The notes: a model not told the origin generated them from the letters alone. Positions 1-9,428 are shown, counted from the stretch's first letter. The stretch: DNA of 64,000 bases from BACL21 sp038141525 (GCA_038141525.1 JAYQIF010000007.1:1-64000); one strand, 5' to 3'. Numbers and translations are program-made.

Positions 1-275
1 TATCTACAGTGGGCGTTAGAAATTTGAGTGGATCTGACTCTAGTACGAGAGGACCGAGTTGGACTGACCGCTGGTGTACCAGTTGTTCCGCCAGGAGCAC
101 TGCTGGGTAGCTACGTCGGGAAGGGATAAGCGCTGAAAGCATATAAGCGCGAAACCCACCACAAGATGAGATTTCTTTAAAGGGTCGTGGGAGACTACCA
201 CGTTGATAGGCCATAGGTGGAAGTGCGGTAACGTGCGTAGCCGAGTGGTACTAATTACCCATATGCTTATGTACA
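1..275 (+). rRNA. rrl: 23S ribosomal RNA, 3' end (partial)
   Basis: This is the last part of a 23S rRNA whose 5' portion lies outside the window. The universally conserved sarcin-ricin loop (AGTACGAGAGGACC) is at 42-55. It is followed by the domain VI helices, including the conserved GCTGAAAGCAT stretch near 133 and the CGAAACCCACCAC segment near 150. The mature 3' end was placed by resemblance to other Bacteroidetes 23S genes, so it is uncertain by about 10 bases. It is followed by a spacer hairpin and the 5S gene in the usual order. Confidence 0.95.
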
Positions 276-278
276 ACG

Positions 279-314
279 TTCCCCTCCTTCGGGAGGGGAG
301 CACACTCTTTTTTT
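279..314 (+). other. UUCG-capped hairpin plus T-tract in the 23S-5S spacer
   Basis: A 7-bp GC-rich stem (CCCCTCC 281-287, GGAGGGG 292-298) is closed by the very stable TTCG tetraloop. A run of eight T residues follows about eight bases after the stem. It resembles an intrinsic terminator but lies between 23S and 5S. It is therefore more likely an rRNA processing or partial-termination signal. A second small spacer hairpin (CTTTTGG / CCAAAAG) lies at 368-386. Confidence 0.5.
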
Positions 315-414
315 ACTTTGAAATTGCATGATCCGTTTTTCTTTTCCTTTATGTTATGTTATTGATGCTTTTGGCAAGACCAAAAGCCGTCTTTCTGAGT
401 GAAAGATGATAATT

Positions 415-521
415 AAGGTGGCTATTGCGTCGGGGCTCACCCCTTACCATTCCGAACAGGGAAGTTAAGCCCGACTGCGCCGATGATACTGCATTCCTGT
501 GGGAAAGTAGGTCGCCGCCTT
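415..521 (+). rRNA. rrf: 5S ribosomal RNA
   Basis: The terminal helix is AAGGTGGC at the 5' end and GCCGCCTT at the 3' end, pairing with one G-U wobble. The conserved CCATTCCGAACAGGGAAGTTAAG core of loops B and C lies in the middle, and the GGGAAAGTAGGTCG segment is at the 3' side. The length is about 107 nt, normal for Bacteroidetes. It sits about 140 nt after 23S and directly before an intrinsic terminator. Confidence 0.95.
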
Positions 522-526
522 CTTCT

Positions 527-559
527 AAGCCCGCTGCTTCTGCAGCGGGCTTTTTTTTT
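527..559 (+). terminator. rRNA operon terminator
   Basis: An 11-bp stem (AAGCCCGCTGC 527-537 and its complement 542-552) with a 4-nt loop is followed by a T-tract that continues to 559. It lies six bases after 5S and ends the rRNA operon. Confidence 0.93.
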
Positions 560-561
560 AC

Positions 562-569
562 TAAATTTG
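562..569 (+). promoter_or_regulatory. Bacteroidetes -7 promoter element for the 622 gene
   Basis: TAAATTTG matches the TAnnTTTG consensus of the Bacteroidetes housekeeping sigma factor. It lies just after the rRNA terminator and gives the next gene its own promoter with a leader of about 50 nt. Confidence 0.5.
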
Positions 570-621
570 TCCAAATCAGGAGTTTTCCTGTTCCTTGAAT
601 CCAAATAAATCAATAATACTC

Positions 622-1965
622 ATGAATATCAAAAACCTATTGTTTAGTCTTTTATCCTTGGTCATGGTGCAAAACTCTCGTTCTCAAGAGGTTATTGCTG
701 CGATTAACGAACCGAACATTGTACTGCTCGATGCTTTTGACGGAACGATTTTAGATCCTTCTTTTATTGATTTAACCCCGTTAAATCAGGGGTTGCCAAA
801 GGCCATCACTCAAGTTGGTGAGCAGATATGGATCAGTGATCAGACTGCTGATCGAATAGACCGATTTGATTTAACTGGTGCTTTTATCAGTACCATTGAC
901 ACAGGGCTTGATAATGTAAAGGGGCTCGAAGTGATTGGAAATGAAGTTTGGGTGACAAACGCGGGGTCAAACAATGGGGCTCCAGGAACGGCAATAGTAC
1001 GATACGACCTACAGGGTAATCTTCTCGGTAATTTTGCAACCACCGGATCATCTTTTGATATAATTGATGTCGGCAATAATGAGGTATATATTTCTTACAT
1101 CAGCAGTGATTCGCGTATTGAGCGTCGTGACTATCAAGGTAACATTATCGGTGATGTGGTGCCTACAGGAGTGGTTACCTTTATTCAGCAAATGGCTTTA
1201 GCTCCAGACGCTAATACTGTATTTGCCGCTGTGTTTAGCAACAATGGGTCAAATACTGCTGGATTGTATGAATTCAGCCGTAGCGATGGAACAATAACTA
1301 ATTTTTGGCAAGAGGGAAGCTTAAGGGGAGTGATGCCGCTTGGAAATGGACAGATGTTGCTGAGTGCGGGTGCGAATTATGGAGTAAAAATTTTAGATCT
1401 AGCCACAGGAAACACGTCGCAGTTATGGCCTGAATCCTCACATTATTTTGCGAAATTAAATCTATCACCATGCAATACGCCCCCCACGCCTGTAGGTGCT
1501 GCCAATCAAACATTTGATGAAGGAGCGACCATAGAAGACATTGTTGTTGATCCAATTGATGTTATTTGGTTTGCTACAGAATCTGATGCGCTGAACAATG
1601 TCAATCCATTGGGAGCAGGCACCGTACTTGTGGATAACACAACCTATTATGCGATACAAGTGGTCGATGGTTGTCCAAGCCTTCCGCTGGCGGTAACGGT
1701 GAGCATTAACGTCCTGGGTAATTCAGATTGGTCAAACGCAGAGTTTAGGTTGTCTCCAAATCCGGCCAAGGATTATGTAGATTTTTTAACAACAAATTTT
1801 GTTGAGCGTTACAGCATATTTAACAGTATCGGGCAGCAGCTACTCGAGGCTAATGTGGCAGGGTTCCAAGGTCGTATCGATCTAACTCCTTTACATTCAG
1901 GTATTTATTTTGTTAGATTTTCGGGGCAGGACCAACACAAAACCTTGCTACTGATACATAGATAG
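622..1965 (+). CDS. T9SS-sorted beta-propeller-like secreted protein
   Basis: Exported protein of 447 residues from the ATG at 622. An in-frame TTG at 595 is possible, but the 622 start gives a compact signal peptide (MNIKNLLFSLLSLVMVQNSRSQ). The body has repeated short strands with motifs such as IWISDQTADRIDRFD and VWVTNAG, typical of NHL/YVTN-type propellers that track a linear trajectory. The last 75 or so residues (from FRLSPNPAKDYVDF to KTLLLIHR) are a type A T9SS sorting domain with the FRLSPNPA entry motif, so the protein should be secreted or attached to the cell surface. The exact function is not recognisable. It is transcribed alone after the rRNA operon and converges on the DUF6095 gene. 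Confidence 0.85.
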   Translation: MNIKNLLFSLLSLVMVQNSRSQEVIAAINEPNIVLLDAFDGTILDPSFIDLTPLNQGLPKAITQVGEQIWISDQTADRIDRFDLTGAFISTIDTGLDNVKGLEVIGNEVWVTNAGSNNGAPGTAIVRYDLQGNLLGNFATTGSSFDIIDVGNNEVYISYISSDSRIERRDYQGNIIGDVVPTGVVTFIQQMALAPDANTVFAAVFSNNGSNTAGLYEFSRSDGTITNFWQEGSLRGVMPLGNGQMLLSAGANYGVKILDLATGNTSQLWPESSHYFAKLNLSPCNTPPTPVGAANQTFDEGATIEDIVVDPIDVIWFATESDALNNVNPLGAGTVLVDNTTYYAIQVVDGCPSLPLAVTVSINVLGNSDWSNAEFRLSPNPAKDYVDFLTTNFVERYSIFNSIGQQLLEANVAGFQGRIDLTPLHSGIYFVRFSGQDQHKTLLLIHR

Positions 1966-2038
1966 TTGTGTTGCGATGACTTGCTCGGGTTAGACCTAAT
2001 GGGTATTGGCTTTGAATTTTGAGAGATCTTTTTTGGGG

Positions 2039-2257
2039 TTAATGATCGAAAAAAACAGAAACAATTTTTCGAATACCCCGAAAAAGGGTATAAATGGTCG
2101 CAGCCACTCCGATTATGCCCAGCGGTAAAACCATATACAAAGGCAAAACATTTTTGTTGATAAAAGCAAAGTTCAACAGGTAGGTACTGATCAACAATAG
2201 AATAAGACCAAATCCGAGAATTTTGATGGCTTGAATCAATTCTTGTTTCTTGTTCAT
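2039..2257 (-). CDS. DUF6095 family small membrane protein
   Basis: A 72-residue protein with two hydrophobic segments (about residues 12-31 and 39-60) separated by a short polar loop, and lysine/arginine-rich ends. It matches the flavobacterial DUF6095 family as I remember it; function unknown. Its start overlaps the end of murQ by 4 bp (ATGA arrangement), so the two genes are probably translationally coupled. Nothing in the sequence shows a link to muropeptide recycling beyond that coupling. Confidence 0.8.
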   Translation of the reverse strand: MNKKQELIQAIKILGFGLILLLISTYLLNFAFINKNVLPLYMVLPLGIIGVAATIYTLFRGIRKIVSVFFDH

Positions 2258-3063
2258 TGTATCGATTTTAAGGCTTTTCTTACGCTTCCATGAGTTTGGA
2301 TAAGATTGGTAGCTTGCTCACGAGAAATATGGCCTAGTTCCATAAGCATTTTGGTTCCGCGTTCGACCAACTTATTGTTGCTGAGTTGCATGTCCACCAT
2401 TTTATTGTCTTTAACACGTCCGAGTTGAATCATGGTTGTGGTGGTAATCATATTGAGTATGAGCTTTTGGGCAGTGCCTGATTTAAGTCTTGTGCTTCCG
2501 GTGAGAAACTCAGGACCGACATCCACGGCAATCGGATAATCAGCTGTTTGCACTAGAGGGCTATCTAAATTGCAACTTATTCCTCCAGTGATGATACCGT
2601 GCGCCCGACATGATTTCAGCCCTTGGACTACATAGGGCGTTCGGCCCGAGGCAGCAATACCTACAACAACATCATCGGCACTAATATCATGTGCTTTCAA
2701 ATCCGACCAAGCCTGAGTTGGACTGTCCTCGGCAAATTCTACAGCTTTTCGAATGGCTCCATCGCCACCGGCAATAAGGCCAATGACTAAATCATGGGGC
2801 ACGCCAAATGTAGGAGGACATTCACTAGCATCAAGAATACCCAAACGGCCACTGGTTCCGGCACCAATATAAAATAGGCGTCCTCCCAGACGCATTTTTT
2901 CTACAGTAATGGAAACAAGGCGCTCAATTTGAGGCAAAACATCACTTACAGCCATAGGGACTTTTTGGTCCTCTTGGTTCATTAAGTATAGGAGTTCTGA
3001 GACCGACTTTTTTTCTAAATCTCGGTGCAGCGAGTCAGATTCTGTATTGGTTTTTGGCGTCAC
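2254..3063 (-). CDS. murQ: N-acetylmuramic acid 6-phosphate etherase
   Basis: Cytoplasmic lyase of 269 residues that cleaves the D-lactyl ether of MurNAc 6-phosphate, giving GlcNAc 6-phosphate and lactate in cell-wall recycling. The SIS sugar-isomerase fold is clear: the phosphosugar-binding segment FYIGAGTSGRLGILDASECPP is near residues 65-85, followed by LIAGGDGAIRKAVEFAED. The C-terminus has the MurQ helices (ISREQATNLIQTHGSVRKAL). The start is a GTG at 3063; an ATG further upstream is closed off by a stop. It forms a two-gene unit with the DUF6095 gene. Confidence 0.95.
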   Translation of the reverse strand: MTPKTNTESDSLHRDLEKKSVSELLYLMNQEDQKVPMAVSDVLPQIERLVSITVEKMRLGGRLFYIGAGTSGRLGILDASECPPTFGVPHDLVIGLIAGGDGAIRKAVEFAEDSPTQAWSDLKAHDISADDVVVGIAASGRTPYVVQGLKSCRAHGIITGGISCNLDSPLVQTADYPIAVDVGPEFLTGSTRLKSGTAQKLILNMITTTTMIQLGRVKDNKMVDMQLSNNKLVERGTKMLMELGHISREQATNLIQTHGSVRKALKSIQ

Positions 3064-3127
3064 ACTAAATAATTGATGCCATGAAGATAATCAAAGCACG
3101 GGCAATGGTACAACAGTGGACGTTATT

Positions 3128-3982
3128 TTATTCCACTACAACACTCTCGCGATATTCTTGAACCAGCGCAAAATAACCCAAGGCATAATTATCTGGGTTA
3201 TTGACATTGTTGTAATTGTTGTTGTTGTCAATATCAGTTGCATTGATGAGATTACCGCGTACAGAAACGGCAGGGGAGGCAAAAGGGCCAAAACCGCCCT
3301 CACTTTGTTCCCGCAATAGATTCATATAATTGAAGAAATCACGATCAATTCCCATGATACTCACCGTTAAGGTGTCTCCGGCGTTGAATGTCTTATCGTA
3401 GAAATAAGAGAATTCAAATTGTTGACCGTCGTAAAATACGTCCTCAGAGGCAAAAAAATCACCATTGTTGTAATCGAATAAATAGTAATCTTGTCGATCT
3501 CCAATATCGGTATAACGCACTAAAAGTTCTGTGGACTCTTCATTAAATAAATTTCCATCACCTATGGTCAGTTGATCGATTGGTACAGAGTATTGCATGC
3601 GGGATTCCGCAACATAAAGTTCACCGCGGTAGTCTATTTGTAAAAACCAACGATCACGCGCCAGTTCCTGAGTTGAAAACGCTTGCTGGTAAATCCCAGA
3701 GCCGGGCTCTGTTTCGTCTAAAACCTGATCCGTATTGTTGCCGGGGTTATCCAGATTACTCATTGTGATCTGGTCCACCGAAACAGGGGTGATTTCTCCA
3801 AAGAAATCACTGGTCTGGCGAATTTCAATTGTGACCAGTGTTGTATTTTGGGTGGTATCAAGACGTATTAAGGCGTCGACAATAAGTTTGGGTTCCTGAT
3901 TGGGGAGTTCTACAGTGATCACTTCTTGACATGAAGACCATAAAACAGAGGCTAGAGACAGTATAAAAATTAATCGCTTCAT
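3128..3982 (-). CDS. DUF4249 family lipoprotein
   Basis: A 284-residue predicted lipoprotein: the N-terminus MKRLIFILSLASVLWSSC ends in a lipobox cysteine at residue 18. The rest is beta-rich and acidic, and carries the DUF4249 pattern of an early EPKLIVDALI strand and a late Asn-rich stretch (residues about 250-265). It begins three bases after the end of a TonB-dependent receptor, which is the standard pairing for this family in Bacteroidetes. The pair is usually interpreted as an outer-membrane uptake complex. The substrate cannot be read from sequence. Confidence 0.88.
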   Translation of the reverse strand: MKRLIFILSLASVLWSSCQEVITVELPNQEPKLIVDALIRLDTTQNTTLVTIEIRQTSDFFGEITPVSVDQITMSNLDNPGNNTDQVLDETEPGSGIYQQAFSTQELARDRWFLQIDYRGELYVAESRMQYSVPIDQLTIGDGNLFNEESTELLVRYTDIGDRQDYYLFDYNNGDFFASEDVFYDGQQFEFSYFYDKTFNAGDTLTVSIMGIDRDFFNYMNLLREQSEGGFGPFASPAVSVRGNLINATDIDNNNNYNNVNNPDNYALGYFALVQEYRESVVVE

Positions 3983-3985
3983 GAT

Positions 3986-6406
3986 TTAGAATTTAAAGTT
4001 ATACGTAACGGCAGGAACAAGTCCAAAAATTGAGGTGCGTACCGCTTCATTGACCCCGGTGTCAATATTCTGTCTAAAATTGATGGATGCAGCATTCATT
4101 CTGTTATAGACGTTATACAGGCTAAAGACCCACTCACTCTGATATGAGGTATTTGATTTGCGCTTTGGTGTATAGGTGGCCGAGAGATCAAGTCGGTGAT
4201 AATCCGGCAGTCTTTGCTCATTACGCAGTCCATAATAGGGGACCACAACTCCTTGAAAGTCGAATTGGCCGATAGGATAGTTCGTAGGCAGACCGGTTTG
4301 GTAAATAAAGTTCCCGTTTATTTTCCATCGATCATTAAGCGTGTAAGCACCGTAAATGGACAAATCATGAGGTTTGTCATAAGGCGTGTTGTACCACTGC
4401 CCATTGTTAATCCCTATTTCATTTTCGTTTCTCCGCGCCGTTTTTTGCTCACTTTTGGACAGAGTGTAGGCGATCCATCCTTGGAATGCTCCTTCGTTTT
4501 TTCGCAATAAAAACTCAAGCCCGTAAGCCCGTGCATTACCATCTAAGATAACTTGTTCAATGGCGTCATTGGCTACAAGATTAGCCCCATCGATGTAGTC
4601 AATTCGGTGGGCGACATCTTTGTAATAGGCTTCAACTTCCAGTGAATAAGCACGATCATCAAGAAAACTAAAAACACCCACGGCATATTGATCCAAACGT
4701 TGTGGTTTTACATAAGGTCCACTGGGGGTCCATACGTCCAAAGGTGTTGGGCTACTGGTATTGGATAAAAGATGCAAGTACTGTGATAATTTTGTATAGC
4801 TGGCCTTTATAGAAACATCATCTGTCAATGTGTAGGAGGCCGCCAAACGCGGTTCCCAGTTGCTGTAGGTTTTTAATCGCTCCCATCGATCGACACGGAT
4901 GGTTTCTATAGGGTCAGCTTCTTTATAAATCAAAAGAAACGGATCAAACACCACGGGGGCATCGTTAGCGTACAACTGAAACTCATCTTGTCCAAAACGC
5001 ATAAAGTGGCTAGCACGAAGTCCGATCTCGGTACGCAAATTGTGTGAAATTTCCCATTCCAGATCTAGATATAGGGCGGCTTCGTTGGCATACTTTTGTG
5101 TAAGTTGATCGGCGACAATGCCAGAATCTGGGCGATTGGGAATAATTTTACCTGGATTAAACCCGTAATAGATGTTCTGTAAGCCGTAATTGAGTTGTAA
5201 TCCACTGCTGAGGTAATGATTGAAATCGTACTTCAGATTAAAATTCTCAATCCCTGAATCCCATTGAAAGCCGACAAAATCCAGTTCTAAGCCGTAATAA
5301 TAGTTTGAGTAAATCAGGGAAAGGTTCGAGAAAAGTTTGTCTGAAAAATTGTGGTTCCACCGGAAATTAAATACCGCATTGCCATAACTGTTGATAAAGC
5401 TGTCTTGTATGCCAAAGTAATCACGACCGAAATATCCAGACAGATAAAGACTGTTTCGATCGTTAATCTTATAGTTGATTTTGGTTTTTAGATCATAGAA
5501 ATAGGCAGTATTCTATATATCAAATAAAGGTAAAAATAAATGGGCATAAGAGCCGCGACCGCCCACGAGAAAGGCCGCTTCATCTTTTTTGATAGGCCCT
5601 TCTACCAAAAGACGACTGGCCACTGCCCCAATGCCACCACTCATTTTTGAATCGCTTACTGTTTCCCTCTTTTTGATAAATATCCAAAACAGAGGAAACT
5701 CTGGATCCATATCGCGCAGGAATACTTCCTTTATAAAGCTTTAAATCCTTTATGGCGTCTGGATTGAACACCGAAAAGAAGCCAAACAAATGCGAAGAGT
5801 TAAAAATAGTGGCTTCATCCAGAAGAATCAGATTTTGATCCGCGGCGCCTCCGCGCACGTTAAAACCCGAGGCACCTTCTCCCGCATTACTCACCCCCGG
5901 TAAGAGCAACAGTGATTTAATGACATCAGCTTCGCCCAAAACCACGGGAATGTTTTTAATCGTCTGTGCAGTGAGGCTATTGACACTCATTTGGGGTGTC
6001 GCTATGTCTAAGGCTTCAACATCAGCTTTGATCACGACCTCTTCCAGTTCTTCTGCGTTTTCCCCAAAGGGACATCGATGACCATGGAAGTAGTGAATTC
6101 AACGGTTCTTCGTTCAATGGTATAACCCAAAGTGCTGTAAATCAGTTCATGAGTCCCTTCGGGTAGGGTAATTGAATAAAATCCGTAGGCGTTGGTGATT
6201 ACTCCGGCGCGAAGTTCAGGAATCAACACGTTAACGCCAATCAGGGTCTCTCCGGTGTCAAGATCAGTTACCACACCACTGATGGTATGGTCCTGACTAT
6301 ATGCATTTATAGTCGTGAGGCTCATTATTAAGGTCAATAGTCCAATAAAAAGCCGGTTTTTGCCCTCTTTGTAAAAGCGGACAAAGTAAAAGGGGATATG
6401 TTTCAT
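3986..6406 (-). pseudogene. TonB-dependent receptor with carboxypeptidase-like N-domain, interrupted three times
   Basis: If repaired, this is an outer-membrane TonB-dependent receptor of about 806 residues. The start is the ATG at 6406: a signal peptide, then a carboxypeptidase-like regulatory domain (ISGVVTDLDTGETLIGVNV), a plug domain (NVRGGAADQNLILLDEATIFN) and a beta-barrel ending in a terminal phenylalanine (AVTYNFKF). Three lesions are seen in the coding frame: a missing G in the run at 6062-6065, an extra A in the run at 5644-5648, and an in-frame TAG at 5513-5515 where relatives normally have a glutamate before NTAYFYDL. The DUF4249 partner downstream is intact. The indels match the pattern elsewhere in this window, so this may be an intact gene in the organism; the stop codon makes it less certain than the others. 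Confidence 0.85.
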
Positions 6407-6425
6407 TTTTTGTGCTCGTATGCCA

Positions 6426-8651
6426 TTAAATTCCTTTGAGTATTTGGTTAAAGGTAAGGCTGCACTGCATATGCTCGGAGACCGCGTGAACATTAGGGGC
6501 GTAATAGCCTTTAATGTCTACAGGCTGTCCTTGCACTTGGTTGAGTTCATTGACTATGGTTTGTTCCTGATCGCCTAAAGCGGCTGCAATCGGACCAAAG
6601 TGTTTGGCAAGCGTATCATCTTTGTCTTGACTCGCCAAAGCTTCGGCCCAGTAAAGAGCTAGATAAAAGTGGCTGCCTCGGTTATCCAGTTCATTAACCT
6701 TACGTGAAGGCGATTTTTGCTGGTCCAGTAATTTTTCTGTGGCTTGATCTAAAGCCTGAGCCAAAACCATCGCCTGTGTATTGTTGTTTTTTTCACCGAA
6801 ATGCTCAAAGGAGACCGCGAGGGCTAGAAACTCTCCCAAAGAATCCCAGCGCAGGTGATTTTCTGCAGTAAACTGCGCAACGTGCTTTGGCGCTGATCCA
6901 CCGGCGCCCGTTTCGAATAATCCGCCACCATTCATTAGGGGAACAATGGATAACATTTTGGCACTGGTTCCGAGTTCTAAAATAGGGAAGAGGTCAGTCA
7001 AGTAATCACGCAGCACATTACCTGTTACGGAGATGGTATTTTCCCCTTTGGCCAATCGCTCTAGGGTGTACTCTGTGGCCTTTTGCGGTGCGAGTATTTT
7101 GAGCGTTAGATTTTGAGTGTCGTGATTCTTCAGGTATTGCTTTACTTTTTTTATCAGCTCAGCATCATGGGCACGGTGTTCATTGAGCCAGAAAACTGCA
7201 GGCCATCCCGTGGCTGTAGCGCGTGCCACCGCGAGCTTGACCCAGTCTTGTATTGGGGCGTCTTTGACTTGACACATTCTAAAGATATCTCCTGCTGTAA
7301 CCTCAAAAGAGAAGATTGTTGCTCCCGCTTGATCGGTGACTGTAATTGTGCCGGAATGCTGAATTTCGAATGTTTTGTCATGGGAGCCGTATTCCTCAGC
7401 TTTTTGTGCCATAAGCCCGACATTGGGTACTGTACCCATAGTTGCTGGGTCGAATGCGCCGTTTACTCTGCAAAAATCGATAGTGGCTTGGTACACCCCA
7501 GCGTAAGAACTGTCTGGAATAACCGCCAGTGTATCTTGTACGGCCCCGTCTTTGTCCCACATTTGACCTGAGTTACGGATCATTGCCGGCATGGAGGCAT
7601 CAATAATGACATCGCTGGGCACATGAAGATTGGTAATGCCTCGATCTGAGTCAACCATAGCTAAATCTGGGCGTTTTGTATAACACTCGAGAATACTTTG
7701 TTCGATAGCTCGCTTTTGCGCCTCTGGCAAGTTTTGTATTTTGCTCAATAGGTCTCCAAAACCATTATTGACATTGACCTTTAACTCATCCAAAAGTGCG
7801 CCGTGTTTTTCGAATACCGGGGCAAAAAAGGCTTTTACGGCATGACCAAAAATAATGGGGTCACTGACCTTCATCATGGTTGCTTTCATGTGTAAAGAGA
7901 GCAGGAGGTCTTCGCGTTTTGCCTGGTCAATCGATTGACTCAAAAACTCAGTCAAGGCCTCGCGCTGCATTATTGAAGCATCGACAATTTCGCCAGCCAA
8001 TACTTCGATATTTTCTTTTAATAGGGTTTCAGCGCCAGAATCTGATTTCAAAATAACCTTTAAGGCGTTGGGCTGGTCAAAGGTTTTGGATTGTTCATTA
8101 TGAAAAAAGTCACCCTGCTTCATGGTGGCGACTTTTGTCTTGGAATCACTCTTCCAAGCGCCCATTTTGTGAGGGTGTTTTTTGGCGTAATTCTTGACCG
8201 CCATTGGGGCTCGACGATCACTGTTTCCTTCACGCAATACAGGATTCACAGCACTTCCTTTAATTTTATCGTAGGTGGCTTTGATGGCTTCTTGCTCCTG
8301 GTTTTCAGGTTGATGAGGATAACTCGGCACGGCGAAGCCTTTGTTTTGAAGTTCTTCAATGGCGTTCAATAATTGAGGCATTGAGGCGCTTATGTTGGGT
8401 AGTTTGATGATGTTGGCTTCTGGAGTTTTGGCCAAATCTCCCAACATTTGCAGCGCATCGATTGTCTTTTGATTATCGCTCAAATAATTATTGAAGTTTG
8501 CCAAAATACGGCCCGCCAATGAAATATCTGCTGTATCTATTTTGATTCCTGCGTGTTTGGCAAATTGCTGAACGACCGGTAAAAGTGAATGCGTCGCCAA
8601 GAAAGGTGCTTCGTCTGTGATGGTATAATAGATATCGGTGGTTGATTTCAT
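6426..8651 (-). CDS. icd: NADP-dependent isocitrate dehydrogenase, monomeric type
   Basis: A 741-residue TCA-cycle enzyme that converts isocitrate and NADP+ to 2-oxoglutarate, CO2 and NADPH. The length and the N-terminus (STTDIYYTITDEAPFLATHSL) are those of the large single-subunit IDH-II class, not the 420-residue homodimeric type. Recognisable class motifs include EGNSDRRAPMAVKNYAKKHPH near residues 140-160, LHMKATMMKVSDPIIFGHAV near 254-273, and GGGLFETGAGGSAPKHV near 575. It is preceded by its own -7 element, and no neighbour belongs to the same pathway. Confidence 0.97.
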   Translation of the reverse strand: MKSTTDIYYTITDEAPFLATHSLLPVVQQFAKHAGIKIDTADISLAGRILANFNNYLSDNQKTIDALQMLGDLAKTPEANIIKLPNISASMPQLLNAIEELQNKGFAVPSYPHQPENQEQEAIKATYDKIKGSAVNPVLREGNSDRRAPMAVKNYAKKHPHKMGAWKSDSKTKVATMKQGDFFHNEQSKTFDQPNALKVILKSDSGAETLLKENIEVLAGEIVDASIMQREALTEFLSQSIDQAKREDLLLSLHMKATMMKVSDPIIFGHAVKAFFAPVFEKHGALLDELKVNVNNGFGDLLSKIQNLPEAQKRAIEQSILECYTKRPDLAMVDSDRGITNLHVPSDVIIDASMPAMIRNSGQMWDKDGAVQDTLAVIPDSSYAGVYQATIDFCRVNGAFDPATMGTVPNVGLMAQKAEEYGSHDKTFEIQHSGTITVTDQAGATIFSFEVTAGDIFRMCQVKDAPIQDWVKLAVARATATGWPAVFWLNEHRAHDAELIKKVKQYLKNHDTQNLTLKILAPQKATEYTLERLAKGENTISVTGNVLRDYLTDLFPILELGTSAKMLSIVPLMNGGGLFETGAGGSAPKHVAQFTAENHLRWDSLGEFLALAVSFEHFGEKNNNTQAMVLAQALDQATEKLLDQQKSPSRKVNELDNRGSHFYLALYWAEALASQDKDDTLAKHFGPIAAALGDQEQTIVNELNQVQGQPVDIKGYYAPNVHAVSEHMQCSLTFNQILKGI

Positions 8652-8689
8652 GGAGCTTTTTTTAGCAAATGAGACTTTTTAAAGGCTTG

Positions 8690-8697
8690 CAAATATA
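8690..8697 (-). promoter_or_regulatory. -7 promoter element of icd
   Basis: On the minus strand TATATTTG matches the TAnnTTTG element. It lies 39 bp before the icd ATG and predicts a leader of about 35 nt. Confidence 0.6.
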
Positions 8698-8759
8698 GTG
8701 AATAGCGACGAAGCCTTCAAAAAAATGAAGGGCAAGGATTTAGAGGTTCAGTCTGTTTT

Positions 8760-8893
8760 GCCCAGACACTAACGGCGATCTTATCGCGCACATAGCCTCT
8801 CCAAAAACAAGAAAAGCCATATCATCGTACGAATACTTTGATATGGCTCCTTGTGAGTCTAGCCGTTACCAATTAACCTTTATGGTTCTGGGC
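8760..8893. repeat. Nested inverted-repeat element, about 134 bp
   Basis: Three concentric or internal stems can be drawn: GCCCAGA with TCTGGGC (outermost, 7 bp), AACGGC with GCCGTT (6 bp), and AGCCATATCA 8815-8824 with TGATATGGCT 8839-8848 (10 bp, 14-nt loop). A small CGAT/ATCG hairpin is at 8776-8786. On the minus strand the 10-bp hairpin is followed by TTTTCTTGTTTTT, which resembles a terminator. The whole could be a small non-autonomous repeat, a recombination-site-like element or a structured RNA. Copy number in the genome would decide. Confidence 0.45.
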
Positions 8894-9398
8894 AGGTTTA
8901 TTAAACCCCTGCAATTGTGACTTGCTTCTTAAGCGATGTTCCCTTACGGTTTGATGAAGTTTGAATATCAGACCTTGCTATTTTGCGCTGACCACGATTT
9001 CATCGCTGAAATTTTGGTTTATGGCACTCAATTTAAGTTCTATGTACCGCATGAGATTTATTCTCTTGGGCCATTGCCCTTAGCAACATTGCTGTCACTA
9101 ATAAGCTCTTTCGCCCTTTTGAATTCCTCTGAGTTGCGGTGCACTATTCATTGCTGATCAGTGCTGTCAATCTTCGCCTTGAGGGAACCGACTCACCTTT
9201 CAATAAAAATTACCAAAATCCCCTAGTGCAGATATCGGCATTTTTTGCTGAAAGTATATTTAAGAACGTTTCTTAATATCGCTGCGATAGTCTCGCTTTG
9301 ATGGTTCTAAAGTACTGAGCTTTTTGAATTTAGCAAATTTTGGTAGGAGTTTAATAACAACAGCTTTTCAACTCGGGTTATCAACAATTGTAAATAAC

Positions 9399-9428
9399 AA
9401 AGGCAGCCCTTATCTGGACTGCCTTTAT
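9399..9428 (-). terminator. Terminator downstream of rplS
   Basis: An 8-bp perfect stem (AAAGGCAG / CTGCCTTT) with a 12-nt loop lies about 22 bp after the rplS stop codon. On the minus strand the tail is only weakly T-rich (GTTATTT), so termination may be partial. Confidence 0.6.

Noticed and set aside
6426..6493. Apparent overlap of the TonB receptor frame with icd
   Set aside because: The frame from 6493 is just an extension; the real start with a signal peptide is the ATG at 6406, after the icd stop.
8769..8868. An integron attC site
   Set aside because: TAACGGC/GCCGTTA arms resemble one, but the flanking consensus (RYYYAAC and GTTRRRY) is not met on either strand and no integrase is in view.
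8936..9157. A 73-codon plus-strand open frame in the icd-rplS gap
   Set aside because: No start context, no family features, odd composition; likely chance within the gene-poor region.
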